Shown: piece after piece, positions 51,815 to 59,611 of the stretch | How positions within the stretch are numbered: position 1 is the first letter of the stretch | Layout: the number at the start of each line of letters is the position of its first letter | NCBI RefSeq assembly: GCF_000024405.1 | Contig: NC_013517.1 | Span: forward strand, 372,001-436,000 | Origin: Sebaldella termitidis ATCC 33386 | GTDB taxonomy: Bacteria > Fusobacteriota > Fusobacteriia > Fusobacteriales > Leptotrichiaceae | Direction of reading: 5' to 3' | DNA length: 64,000 nt | The notes under the pieces: model-generated | Told to the model about the DNA's origin: nothing | The model's input: only the letters and a program-made list of their open reading frames with translations | Databases searched by the model: none | Program-made: the position numbers and the translations under genes

Positions 51815-52630
51815 GTGAAAAAATTTAAATTATTATTGTTAACACTAATAAGCGTATTTGTATTGATATCATGCTCAAGTGCGCCTATTACAGGAAGACA
51901 GCAGCTGAAGTTTGTTGATGACGAGAAGCTTGCTAGTGAATCATCGGCCGCTTACAGTGAATTTATAGCACAGGTAAAACAGCAGAATCTGCTTGCCAAT
52001 AGTACAAATGACGGAAAGAGAGTAACAGCTGTAGGGAATAAGCTGGCAGTAGCAGTAGAGAAGTATCTGAGAGAAAACGGACAGGCTCAGAAAGTGGACT
52101 ACTTAAATTGGGAATTCAATTTAATAAAGTCAGATGATGTAAATGCATTTGCTATGCCTGGCGGGAAAATAGCATTTTATACAGGAATTATGCCTATAGC
52201 AAAAAATGATGCAGGAATAGCAGCTATAATGGGACATGAAATAGGTCACGTTATTGCAGGGCACCATGCTGAAGGGAAAAGTAATGAAACTGCAGCAGGA
52301 ATTGTAATGATTGGAAAACAGGTAGCAGATATAGTAACAGGAGGAGCAACATCAGTAATAAGCAATGATTTGGTTGGTCAGGGGCTTAGCCTTGGACTGC
52401 TAAAATTTAACAGAACACAGGAATATGAAGCAGATAAATACGGAATGATTTTTATGGCAATGGCAGGATATAATCCAGAAGAAGCTCTTGCTGTATGGGA
52501 AAGAATGGCAGCCGGCGGATCATCAGGCGGTCCTGAAATACTTAGTACACACCCTAATACTGAAAACAGAATCAAAAAAATGAAAGAATTTTTACCGGAA
52601 GCAATGAAGTATTATAATCAAAGTAAATAA
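51815..52630 (+). CDS. M48-family metalloprotease lipoprotein (LoiP/YggG-like)
   Basis: Encodes 271 residues from GTG 51815 (AGGAGG at 51802-51807; the nearby ATG 51811 opens a frame that stops after five codons). Lipobox VLISC with Cys at 20. The M48 zinc motif HEIGH lies in MGHEIGHVIAGHHAE, with EADKYG downstream as third ligand and THPNTENRIKKM as in HtpX-like proteases. Likely attached to the outer membrane facing the periplasm, acting on misfolded proteins. Second M48 protease within 2.8 kb, but not closely related to htpX. Confidence 0.88.
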   Translation: MKKFKLLLLTLISVFVLISCSSAPITGRQQLKFVDDEKLASESSAAYSEFIAQVKQQNLLANSTNDGKRVTAVGNKLAVAVEKYLRENGQAQKVDYLNWEFNLIKSDDVNAFAMPGGKIAFYTGIMPIAKNDAGIAAIMGHEIGHVIAGHHAEGKSNETAAGIVMIGKQVADIVTGGATSVISNDLVGQGLSLGLLKFNRTQEYEADKYGMIFMAMAGYNPEEALAVWERMAAGGSSGGPEILSTHPNTENRIKKMKEFLPEAMKYYNQSK

Positions 52631-52634
52631 ATAA

Positions 52635-52679
52635 AAAAAGCCGTTTACAAAATATTACAATTTTGTCCAGCGGCTTTTT
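52635..52679 (+). terminator. terminator after the M48 lipoprotein gene
   Basis: AAAAAGCCG (52635-52643) pairs with CGGCTTTTT (52671-52679), with an inner ACAAAAT/ATTTTGT stem. Confidence 0.88.
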
Positions 52680-52769
52680 ATTTAATTATTATAGGGGATT
52701 GGACACATATAACTACAGTTTTAAAAAGTTTATAGTGTATATACAAAAACAAATAAAAAACAAAAAAAT

Positions 52770-52935
52770 AACTAAGAGGTTAAATGTTATAATTCATTCA
52801 ATACAACAGAGAGGAGGAAAATTTTTTAATTTGTCTGATGTGTTGCAGCTGGATGTTTTGAAAGCATGAACAGACAGAGGTAATATAAGACACTGGTTTA
52901 AGAACGACTTTTATGCCTTTAATGATATAGATTAA
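52770..52935 (+). pseudogene. remnant of a small DNA-binding-type gene
   Basis: One frame reads VIIHSIQQRGGKFFNLSDVL, LQLDVLKA, then TGA at 52867-52869, and continues in frame with NIRHWFKNDFYAF up to TAG at 52933. The LSDVL...WFKNDFY pattern hints at a helix-turn-helix domain. Neither part has a convincing ribosome site, so this looks like a decayed gene upstream of the small protein at 52949. Confidence 0.3.
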
Positions 52936-52948
52936 GAAATCAAAAAAA

Positions 52949-53149
52949 ATGAAAAAGCTAGATGATGGAATAAGAGAAATTTATGAAGTTTTAGAAACAT
53001 TAAATGAAGGAAAGAAAGAAAAATTCAATATATTTTCCAAAGACGAGGATATCGTAGTGGAAGAATTGGAAAAACTGAAATTCAGTTACTTTAAAAAAGG
53101 ATTCCTTGCATGTTTGTTACATGAAGAGGAAAACTCTGTTTCAAAATAA
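52949..53149 (+). CDS. small acidic protein, convergent to the S24-type regulator
   Basis: Encodes 66 residues (MKKLDDGIREIYEVLETL start), helical and highly charged, with no signal peptide. There is no recognisable ribosome site before ATG 52949, and the only other in-frame codon region upstream stops at 52928. The gene ends 40 bp before the convergent repressor gene, sharing its terminator. Together with the remnant upstream, it may be part of a degraded prophage-like region. Function unknown; coding status is only moderately supported. Confidence 0.45.
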   Translation: MKKLDDGIREIYEVLETLNEGKKEKFNIFSKDEDIVVEELEKLKFSYFKKGFLACLLHEEENSVSK

Positions 53150-53163
53150 AATTTTAAGATAAA

Positions 53164-53192
53164 AAAAATGGGCTGTAAAAAGCTCATTTTTA
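53164..53192. terminator. shared bidirectional terminator
   Basis: AAAAATGGGCT (53164-53174) pairs with AGCTCATTTTT (53181-53191), with one G-T pair. T tract on both strands; overlaps the stop of the minus-strand regulator. Confidence 0.7.
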
Positions 53193-53819
53193 TAAATTAT
53201 AATTAATTATAGCAACAACTTTTCCCAGAATTTTTACATCATTCAAATTATTGAATACAGTAATTTTTTTATCAAAATAGTTTATTAAAACAATAGTTTT
53301 ATCTTTTTTGTAATAATTGCTTATAAAGATATCATCCTGATTTTTAAAGATACCCACGTCTTTAATATTAAGAATTTTTATTTCAGGATTAAAGATGACA
53401 ACATATTCCTTGTTTATTTCCACAGCCTTGCAAACTTTTGAAACATAAGGAAATTTAAGAAAATCCTTTGAATATGTACTATTGATACTGTTAAACTTAC
53501 TGAAAGGAATTATTTCGATTTCCTCCTTTTCAAGTTCTTTTTTAGTCGATAGGGTAGTATAGTAATTTAAAATATCGTCTTCTGTTATGTAATTGATTAA
53601 ATTATATAAAGTTAAAAGATTAATAGAGTAAAAGTCTGCAAGAGATTTTAAAATCATGGGATTAATACGCAGAATGGTCCCTTGCTCAAGTCTGCTCAAT
53701 GTAGCAGAGTCTACCCCTGTAGCCTTCTCAAGCTCTTTGAAGGTAAGCTCTTTTTTATGACGTAATTCTTTCAAAATATCCCCTAATTTCAAAGCATCGT
53801 TATATGTAACCTTAAACAT
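53190..53819 (-). CDS. XRE-family repressor with S24/LexA-like C-terminal domain
   Basis: Encodes 209 residues. ATG 53819 is chosen: GGGGGA precedes it and the Cro/CI helix-turn-helix then starts near residue 10 (LGDILKELRHKKELTFKELE, GVDSATLSRLEQGT). An upstream in-frame start at 53861 would add 14 untypical residues. The C-terminal ~85 residues have the strand order of the S24 peptidase/CI dimer domain, ending KILGKVVAIINYN. The Ser-Lys dyad is not obvious, so self-cleavage may be lost. Monocistronic; an AACACTTAAAATGTT palindrome upstream of the start (near 53860) may be its operator. Confidence 0.8.
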   Translation of the reverse strand: MFKVTYNDALKLGDILKELRHKKELTFKELEKATGVDSATLSRLEQGTILRINPMILKSLADFYSINLLTLYNLINYITEDDILNYYTTLSTKKELEKEEIEIIPFSKFNSINSTYSKDFLKFPYVSKVCKAVEINKEYVVIFNPEIKILNIKDVGIFKNQDDIFISNYYKKDKTIVLINYFDKKITVFNNLNDVKILGKVVAIINYNL

Positions 53820-53861
53820 AGTAATTCCCCCTGTGACGCAATATTTATTAAAATATAACAT

Positions 53862-54424
53862 TTTAAGTGTTGTAAATAATCAATAAAAACATAAAAAAAG
53901 ATTTTAGTCAATCGAAAAAGAATAATTAATATAAATTAATAACAATGATAATTTTTAAATTATTTTATATAAATGAATTTGTTATACAAAAATTTAGATA
54001 ATACTCAAACAAAATAAAAAAAATGTTTTTGATCATTGACAAAAAAAGAAAAAAAGGTTATAAATTATTTAGCAGCAAAAGAAAAAAATTATATTTTTAA
54101 AACTGAAATAAGTTAAATTAAGTTTTATCCGTGCATAATTTATTTCATTTTTTATTAACAAATTCAGAAAAGAATTCCAGCATATAATTTTTTTATTTAG
54201 TAAAGAAAGCCTCCGAAATTTAATTAATATAGTATTGAACTAAAGTCAGGCTGGAAAAAGAAAAATAAAGTGTTATAAAATAACACTTGTAATATATTAC
54301 TTAATTTTAGTAAGGGTTATGAAGATTTTGTAATACATAAAAGCGGATAAAAAATTGCAGCAAATAAAAATAGAACCGGAAAATAAGGTTCTGTTTTTAT
54401 TTTACTATAATCTTTGTTTGAAAA
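53862..54424. other. AT-rich intergenic region with one hairpin
   Basis: No gene is recognisable in 563 bp. A hairpin at 54366-54398 (AAAAATAGAACC with GGTTCTGTTTTT) could be a second terminator downstream of the minus-strand gene at 54498. Confidence 0.4.
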
Positions 54425-54458
54425 TAAAAAAAGACACTTTACTTTATGGTAAAATGTC
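54425..54458 (-). terminator. terminator for the Spy-like gene
   Basis: GACACTTTAC (54433-54442) pairs with GGTAAAATGTC (54448-54457), with one mismatch/bulge. The minus strand continues with a run of T. Confidence 0.8.
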
Positions 54459-54497
54459 ATAACAGTTCATAGTAAAATATTTTTCCGAAAACAGAAA

Positions 54498-55088
54498 TTA
54501 CTGAAAAAACTTTCTGTCCTGAATAACTGTAAGCTGGTCTTCGGAAAGAAGCCCGGCAATTTTATCATTTCTTGCTCTTTTTAGATTATTATATTGATCT
54601 GTAAAATCATCATTTGCGGGATTCTGTTCAATAAGGTCATCTATATTTCTCTGGAATTCATTTTCATATCTGAGAATACCGGCCTTCTGATCATGTGTAA
54701 GATTAAGCGAAGTGATAATATCAGCAATTTTGTTGTTTCTTTCTTCGAATTCAAGTCTTTTTTCATTCATAAAAGCATTATATTTCTTTATCTGGTCATG
54801 TGACAAAACCTTGTAAACATCTTCTTTTCTAGATGTTCTTATAGAATTCAGCGAAGATACTTTTTTAGTATAACTGAATGGCTGGTTCGCCACCTCTTCT
54901 GCTTTTTTCTGATATTTTGCGAATATTTTATTTAGTTCGTTCTGCTGTTTATCAGAAGCATTAACAGCTGTGAAAAGCTCTGTTTTATTTATTTTCAGAG
55001 TATATACTTTTTTATAGTAATCAGAAAGTGAAAATGAAATATTAAATAAAAAAATAACGATTAATATTCGAAATAAAATTTTTCTCAT
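54498..55088 (-). CDS. secreted helical protein, Spy/CpxP-like
   Basis: Encodes 196 residues. Signal peptide 1-20 (IVIFLFNISFS). The mature protein is all-helical and charged, with two blocks similar to the LTxxQ motif of periplasmic Spy/CpxP chaperones (LSHDQIKKYNAFM and LNLTHDQKAGILRYE) plus LSEDQLTVIQDRK at the end. This suggests a periplasmic stress or folding factor; identity is not certain. Own terminator at 54425; the T-box of asnB lies divergently upstream. Confidence 0.65.
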   Translation of the reverse strand: MRKILFRILIVIFLFNISFSLSDYYKKVYTLKINKTELFTAVNASDKQQNELNKIFAKYQKKAEEVANQPFSYTKKVSSLNSIRTSRKEDVYKVLSHDQIKKYNAFMNEKRLEFEERNNKIADIITSLNLTHDQKAGILRYENEFQRNIDDLIEQNPANDDFTDQYNNLKRARNDKIAGLLSEDQLTVIQDRKFFQ

Positions 55089-55281
55089 TTTAGCTCCTTA
55101 ACAATAATATTTTACATAATTATAGCATAAATTATGAAAAAAATAAATTTATTAGAAAAATTATCACAAAAATAGAAGACCTTTGAAAAGAGGAAATAGT
55201 TTTAGAAAAATTAAAAATAAAATAAATCAATTGTATAATAAACGTATATATCTATTATCTAAAAAATATATCATTACATGA

Positions 55282-55310
55282 TTGACATATTAATAAAATA
55301 GAACTATAAT
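55282..55310 (+). promoter_or_regulatory. consensus promoter of the asnB T-box transcript
   Basis: TTGACA (55282-55287), exactly 17 bp, TATAAT (55305-55310): a perfect sigma-70/sigma-A promoter. Transcription should start near 55317, just before the T-box stem I. Confidence 0.92.
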
Positions 55311-55330
55311 AGATTACAATCTTAAATAAA

Positions 55331-55618
55331 GGCTGAGAAGAGGAGAGTAACTTTAGTCAGAAGCTTTGAGCGAATTAGGGATGGTGAGAGCCTAATTAGC
55401 GGAGTCTAAAGTGAAGAACACCTTGGAGCTGTCTACCGAAAACATATTGTTAGTAGGCTAGGACGTAGACCAATGACGTTAGAATTGGCGGGTATCGAGT
55501 ACTCAAAGAAGTATTTCCGTACCATGTAACTAAATATAACAGAGATTATTCTGTTATTTCTATAAATGTAGATTATTCATTTTAGTTATATAGGTGAACC
55601 CGCGATGCGGGTTTTTTT
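55331..55618 (+). ncRNA. T-box riboswitch leader, Asn specifier
   Basis: Stem I features of T-box leaders are clear: AGGAGAGTAACTTTAG (K-turn side), the distal GGGATGGTGAGAGCCTAAT loop, and GTGAAGAACACCTTGGAGC on the 3' side, in which AAC (55417-55419) sits at the specifier position before ACCTTGGAG. AAC is an Asn codon, matching asparagine synthetase downstream. Conserved CCGAAAACATATTGTTAG follows. A hairpin AACCCGC/GCGGGTT (55597-55613) with a T tract is the terminator. The canonical T-box AGGGTGGTACCGCG is not seen exactly; GGCGGGTATCGAG (~55480s) and AGGTGAACCCGCG (~55592) are the closest. Uncharged tRNA-Asn should allow readthrough. Confidence 0.82.
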
Positions 55619-55657
55619 GTATTCGATGCATAAATTAAATTACAGGGAGTGATCAGA

Positions 55658-57244
55658 ATGTGTGGATTTGTATTTACGTCATATGAGGGGACAAAGCAGA
55701 AAGAATTTGATAAGGGATTTCAGAAGATATATCACCGCGGTCCGGATAATGAAAGTGTAACAGTACAGAGGGGCGGTATATGGGGCTTCCACAGGCTGGC
55801 AATTATGGATCTGAGCAACAGGGGAAATCAGCCGTTTATGCATAACGGCAGTGAATTGATGTGCAACGGAGAAATATTTAACTATCAGGAGCTGGAAAAA
55901 TTAGTAAAGGATATATATGAATTTCATTCAGAAAGTGACTGTGAAGTACTTCTTCCGCTTTATGAAAAATTCGGAATAGAGATTATGGTAAAAATGCTTG
56001 ATGCAGAATTTGCAATGGTATTGTATGACGGGAAAACCGGAGAGGTAATGGCAGCAAGAGATCCGATAGGAATAAGACCTTTATTTTACGGTTTTGAAAA
56101 AGAGACAGGCAAAATTTCATTTTCAAGTGAGGCAAAAGGTCTTATAGACTTTTGCAAAGGTGTAAAGCCGTTTCCTCCGGGACATTATTATAAAGACGGT
56201 GAGTTTCACAGTTACAATGACATAGCTGATCCCAAAGTAATAGTTGATGAAGAAATAGAAACCATAACAAAAAAGATAAAGGACAAACTGGAAGCTGCAG
56301 TGATAAAAAGGCTTCACTCTGATGCACCTATAGGCTTTCTTTTGAGCGGGGGGCTGGATTCGTCGCTGGTGTGTGCAATAGCACAGAAGCATCTGAAAAA
56401 ACCGATAAAAACTTTTGCTATAGGTATGGAAACAGATCCGATAGACTTGAAGTACGCAGGAGAAGTGGCAGAATATCTTGGAACGGAGCATACGGAGGTA
56501 AGAATTGCCAAAGATGATGTCTTGGGAGCGTTAAGAGATGTAATATATCATCTTGAAAGCTGGGATATAACAACAGTAAGGGCAAGTATTGGAATGTATC
56601 TTATATGTAAATATATACATGAAAATACAGGTTTAAAGGTTCTGCTGACAGGAGAAGTAAGTGACGAAATTTTTGGATATAAATATACAGACTTTGCTCC
56701 AACACCTGCAGAGTTTCAAAAAGAAGCACAGAAAAGGATCAGGGAGCTTTATTTATATGATGTATTACGGGCAGACAGATGTATTGCTGCACATTCACTG
56801 GAAGCAAGAGTGCCTTTCGGGGATATTGATTTTGTAAATTATGTAATGAGTGTAAATCCTGAAAAGAAAATGAACAAGTATAATAAAGGAAAGTACCTTT
56901 TAAGAAAAGCTTTTGAAGGGGAGGGATATCTTCCAGACAGTATACTTTACAGAGAGAAAGCAGCTTTTAGCGATGCTGTGGGACATTCTATGGTTGATTA
57001 TCTGAAAGAATATGCCGAAGCGAAGTATTCGGAGGAAGATTTGAAAAATGCTGCGGATAAATATCCTTACAAAACACCATTTACGAAAGAGTCACTTTTA
57101 TACAGAGAGATTTTTGAAGAATTTTATCCGGGAAATGCAGACTGGATAAAAGATTTCTGGATGCCTAACCGGGAATGGGAAGGGTGCAGAGTTGACGATC
57201 CCAGTGCAAGAGTTCTGTCAAACTACGGAGACAGCGGAAAATAA
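55658..57244 (+). CDS. asnB: asparagine synthetase B, glutamine-hydrolysing
   Basis: Start ATG 55658 is fixed by chemistry: Cys must follow Met to become the N-terminal nucleophile (MCGFVF). An in-frame GTG at 55649 would bury it. The 528-residue protein has a class II glutaminase domain (Cys2, YHRGPDN, NGEIFNYQEL, SESDCEVLLPLY) and a C-terminal ATP-PPase domain (SGGLDSSLVCAIA pyrophosphate loop). It makes asparagine from aspartate, glutamine and ATP. Slightly shorter than E. coli AsnB (554). Expression is under the Asn T-box leader 40 bp upstream. Confidence 0.95.
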   Translation: MCGFVFTSYEGTKQKEFDKGFQKIYHRGPDNESVTVQRGGIWGFHRLAIMDLSNRGNQPFMHNGSELMCNGEIFNYQELEKLVKDIYEFHSESDCEVLLPLYEKFGIEIMVKMLDAEFAMVLYDGKTGEVMAARDPIGIRPLFYGFEKETGKISFSSEAKGLIDFCKGVKPFPPGHYYKDGEFHSYNDIADPKVIVDEEIETITKKIKDKLEAAVIKRLHSDAPIGFLLSGGLDSSLVCAIAQKHLKKPIKTFAIGMETDPIDLKYAGEVAEYLGTEHTEVRIAKDDVLGALRDVIYHLESWDITTVRASIGMYLICKYIHENTGLKVLLTGEVSDEIFGYKYTDFAPTPAEFQKEAQKRIRELYLYDVLRADRCIAAHSLEARVPFGDIDFVNYVMSVNPEKKMNKYNKGKYLLRKAFEGEGYLPDSILYREKAAFSDAVGHSMVDYLKEYAEAKYSEEDLKNAADKYPYKTPFTKESLLYREIFEEFYPGNADWIKDFWMPNREWEGCRVDDPSARVLSNYGDSGK

Positions 57245-57339
57245 ATCATAAGAAGACATCTGAATTTATAAACTTTACAAATAACGGAATTTTAAGTAAA
57301 ATATCAGAATGGGAGATTATAATAATCAGAGGTGGATAT

Positions 57340-57711
57340 ATGAATAAAAAAGAACAGATAATAAGAAGATATTTTGATTCATGGATAACAGGAGAGGTTT
57401 CTGTATTATCGGAAACTTTTAGTGAAAATGCTGTTTATATAGAATCATACGGTCCTTTGTACAGAGGACTGGATAATATTATCAAGTGGTTCGAGAACTG
57501 GAATGAGCATGGTTCTGTTTTGGAATGGAAGATATTTCAGTTTATACATAATGATAAAACAGTGATTTGTGAATGGTTTTTTAAATGTGTATATGACAAT
57601 AAGGAGGAGGAATTTAACGGTATATCCGTTATTTCTTTTGACTCTGAAAACAAAATCACATTATTAAAGGAATACCAGTCAAAACTGCCTAATTATGAAC
57701 CGTACAGATAA
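57340..57711 (+). CDS. SnoaL/NTF2-like protein
   Basis: Encodes 123 residues from ATG 57340 behind AGAGGTGG. The cone-shaped NTF2/SnoaL fold is suggested by the pattern: IIRRYFDSWITGEVSVLSET, FSENAVYIESYGPLYRGLDN, IIKWFENW, WFFKCVYDNKEEEFNGISVI, then FDSENKITLLKEY. Members act as small isomerases, hydrolases or binding proteins; the substrate cannot be inferred. It follows asnB by 95 bp with no clear terminator between, so co-transcription is possible. Confidence 0.8.
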   Translation: MNKKEQIIRRYFDSWITGEVSVLSETFSENAVYIESYGPLYRGLDNIIKWFENWNEHGSVLEWKIFQFIHNDKTVICEWFFKCVYDNKEEEFNGISVISFDSENKITLLKEYQSKLPNYEPYR

Positions 57712-57766
57712 GTTTTTACAGTAAAAACCGGAATATGAAAAAACAAATTGCTTATAAGCTTGAAAG

Positions 57767-57907
57767 TTGAAATAAATAAAATATAATGTATAAAAAAAGA
57801 CAGGTCTAAGAGAAAAGACCTATAATTATATCAAGCTAATAAGAATAATAATTTTTTCATATACCCCCTTAGCTGTCTCAAAATACCGAGTTTGAGACAG
57901 CTTTTTT
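57767..57907 (+). ncRNA. candidate small RNA, copy 1
   Basis: A 102-nt element (57767-57868) matches the one at 58114-58215 at 94 positions. It begins with promoter-like TTGAAA, 16 bp, TATAAA (57789-57794) and ends ATATACCCCC. Directly after it lies an intrinsic terminator, AGCTGTCTCAAA/TTTGAGACAGCT plus T tract (57871-57907). The predicted RNA is ~107 nt (57801-57907) with a 5' hairpin (GGTCT/AGACC), an AU-rich single-stranded middle and an exposed C5 tract, a feature of RNAs that pair with ribosome sites. No reading frame is conserved. Confidence 0.65.
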
Positions 57908-58027
57908 ATTTAATGGAATTTTTAATGAAATAGGCAAAACTTTATTGACTAGCCTGAAAAAATTGTACAATTTGAAAGACATAAATAAAAAGCTGAAAAA
58001 TGTCATATTATAGTGAGGAGAAGGTTA

Positions 58028-58117
58028 ATGGAAAAGAATAAACTTGTTCAAAGGATAAGAGAGGATGCAGAAAATCCGTTCAGAGCAGGGTCGGTTTCTT
58101 ATAAATATAAAAGCTGA
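58028..58117 (+). pseudogene. 29-codon gene fragment cut by the second small-RNA copy
   Basis: ATG 58028 has a good ribosome site (GAGGAGAAGG) and encodes MEKNKLVQRIREDAENPFRA plus nine residues. Its stop codon (58115-58117) lies inside the first bases of repeat copy 2. A real gene probably once continued here and was interrupted or deleted when the repeat arrived. Parent gene not recognised. Confidence 0.45.
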
Positions 58118-58260
58118 AATAAATAAAAGATAAGGTATAAAAAAAGAAAAAGCTAAGAGAAAAGACTTATAATTATATCAAGCTAATAAGAATAATAATT
58201 TTTTCATATACCCCCAAAGCAGGCCGCTTGTTTTAATAGAACGAGCGGCCTGCAAATTTT
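58114..58260 (+). ncRNA. candidate small RNA, copy 2
   Basis: Same 102-nt element as at 57767 (58114-58215; eight substitutions), with CTGAAA, 16 bp, TATAAA (58136-58141) and the same ATATACCCCC end. It is followed by a completely different terminator stem, GCAGGCCGCT/AGCGGCCTGC (58219-58253). The 5' hairpin of copy 1 is only partly kept (one compensatory G-C to A-T change, two mismatches). Conserved body with exchanged terminators argues for selection on the body and C5 tract. Confidence 0.65.
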
Positions 58261-58320
58261 ATTGAAATAAAAATTTATTTTTGTAAAATATTTTTGTTTA
58301 TGATACTGTCGAAGAAATAA

Positions 58321-59427
58321 TTACATTCCGGCAATAGCTTTCATTCTTTCCAGTGAATAAGAGAAGAACTCTTTATATGAATCACAAAAATAATTTAGTC
58401 CGATAAAGCTTTTTCCGAAAGAGTTTTTTTGTTCTCTGTATCTTCTGCAGCCCCCTCTGCATATATAAAGAAACTCACATCCGGTGCATTTTTTATCCAA
58501 AGTATGTGACATCTGTTCGAACTCTTTTATTTTAGAGTTCTTTTTTATGTCTGAATAAGAGTTTTCTGCAATACTGCCTATTTTCCATTCATCCAAAACA
58601 TAAAAGTCACAGGGGTATACGCTTCCGTCAGCTTCCAGAAGATAGTAAAATTCACAGCGACCTTTCATGGCACAGTTTTCCGGAGGATAACCTTTCAGCA
58701 TATTGATATAGTTATTAAAGTCCCGGATACTGATATAAGTGCCTGACATGAAATCTTCATACCATAAATCAAACAGTTTTTTCAGAAAAAAGCTGTAAGA
58801 AGAAGGACTTAAAAAGGGAGCTTTATCTGAATCAAAACTATTTATTGAGGGTATAAACTGGAGATACCTGAAGTTATTTTCCTTAAAGAAATTATAGACA
58901 TCTTCAGCCGCAGCAGCAAGCTCGTCTGTGACTACTGTAAGTATATTATACTCTACATTGTAATTATTAAAAATCTCTATATTCTTCATTATTTCAGTAA
59001 ATGAGCCTTTGTTTTCAGTATTAATTCTGTGGAAGTCGTGTGTATTCTTATTACCGTCAAGTGAAATTCCCACAAGAAAGTTATTCTTTGCGAAAAAAGC
59101 TGCCCATTCTTCATTGAGAAGATATCCGTTTGTCTGAATGGAATTATATATATTAAGATTTTTATAGTTATATTTTTTTTGAAACTCGATAAGCTTTTTG
59201 TAAAAATCCAATCCTGCAAGTGTAGGCTCTCCGCCCTGAAAAGCAAAAGAACAATAGCCGTCAGCTTCGGAAAGTGTTTTTTTTACTATTATTTCCAAAA
59301 GCTCTGTTTTCATAATTCCGTAGCTCTTTGTTTCACGGCAGGCAGCCACATCAAAGTAAAAACAGTACTTACACCGTAAATTACACAGGCTGGAAGCCGG
59401 TTTTATAAGTAAATTTATTGGTTCCAT
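58321..59427 (-). CDS. anaerobic sulfatase-maturating enzyme (radical SAM/SPASM)
   Basis: Encodes 368 residues from ATG 59427, AAGGAG upstream (an in-frame start at 59451 is less likely). Radical SAM cluster CxxxCxxC at Cys15, Cys19, Cys22 (CNLRCKYCFYFD), then FAFQGGEPTLAG and SIQTNGYLL. The C-terminal SPASM region has Cys in ENCAMKGRCEF, VYPCDFYV, and CTGCEFLYICRGGCRRYRE for two auxiliary clusters. This is the anSME pattern: conversion of a Cys or Ser of a sulfatase to formylglycine without oxygen. No sulfatase gene lies in the window, so its client must be elsewhere, or it modifies another protein. Confidence 0.88.
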   Translation of the reverse strand: MEPINLLIKPASSLCNLRCKYCFYFDVAACRETKSYGIMKTELLEIIVKKTLSEADGYCSFAFQGGEPTLAGLDFYKKLIEFQKKYNYKNLNIYNSIQTNGYLLNEEWAAFFAKNNFLVGISLDGNKNTHDFHRINTENKGSFTEIMKNIEIFNNYNVEYNILTVVTDELAAAAEDVYNFFKENNFRYLQFIPSINSFDSDKAPFLSPSSYSFFLKKLFDLWYEDFMSGTYISIRDFNNYINMLKGYPPENCAMKGRCEFYYLLEADGSVYPCDFYVLDEWKIGSIAENSYSDIKKNSKIKEFEQMSHTLDKKCTGCEFLYICRGGCRRYREQKNSFGKSFIGLNYFCDSYKEFFSYSLERMKAIAGM

Positions 59428-59532
59428 ATTTTTCTCCTTAATTTTATACAAATATAAAAAAATCTGTATACTTTCATTTTATCATTTTCTAAAATTTTAC
59501 TCAAATATAAAAAGTGAATGTGACAATGCTTA

Positions 59533-59561
59533 TAGACATATGCAGGACTTATTGATATAAT
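59533..59561 (+). promoter_or_regulatory. promoter for the exonuclease III gene
   Basis: TAGACA (59533-59538), 17-bp spacer, TATAAT (59556-59561), 50 bp before the start at 59612. Confidence 0.75.
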
Positions 59562-59611
59562 AGATATAAATTAATATGGGGAATTATAAAACAAAATTAA
59601 GGAGCTGTGGA

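Noticed and set aside
57871-57902. GCTGTCTCAAA stem as an insertion-sequence end
   Set aside because: It forms a tight 12-bp hairpin with an 8-base loop and a T tract, which is a normal intrinsic terminator.
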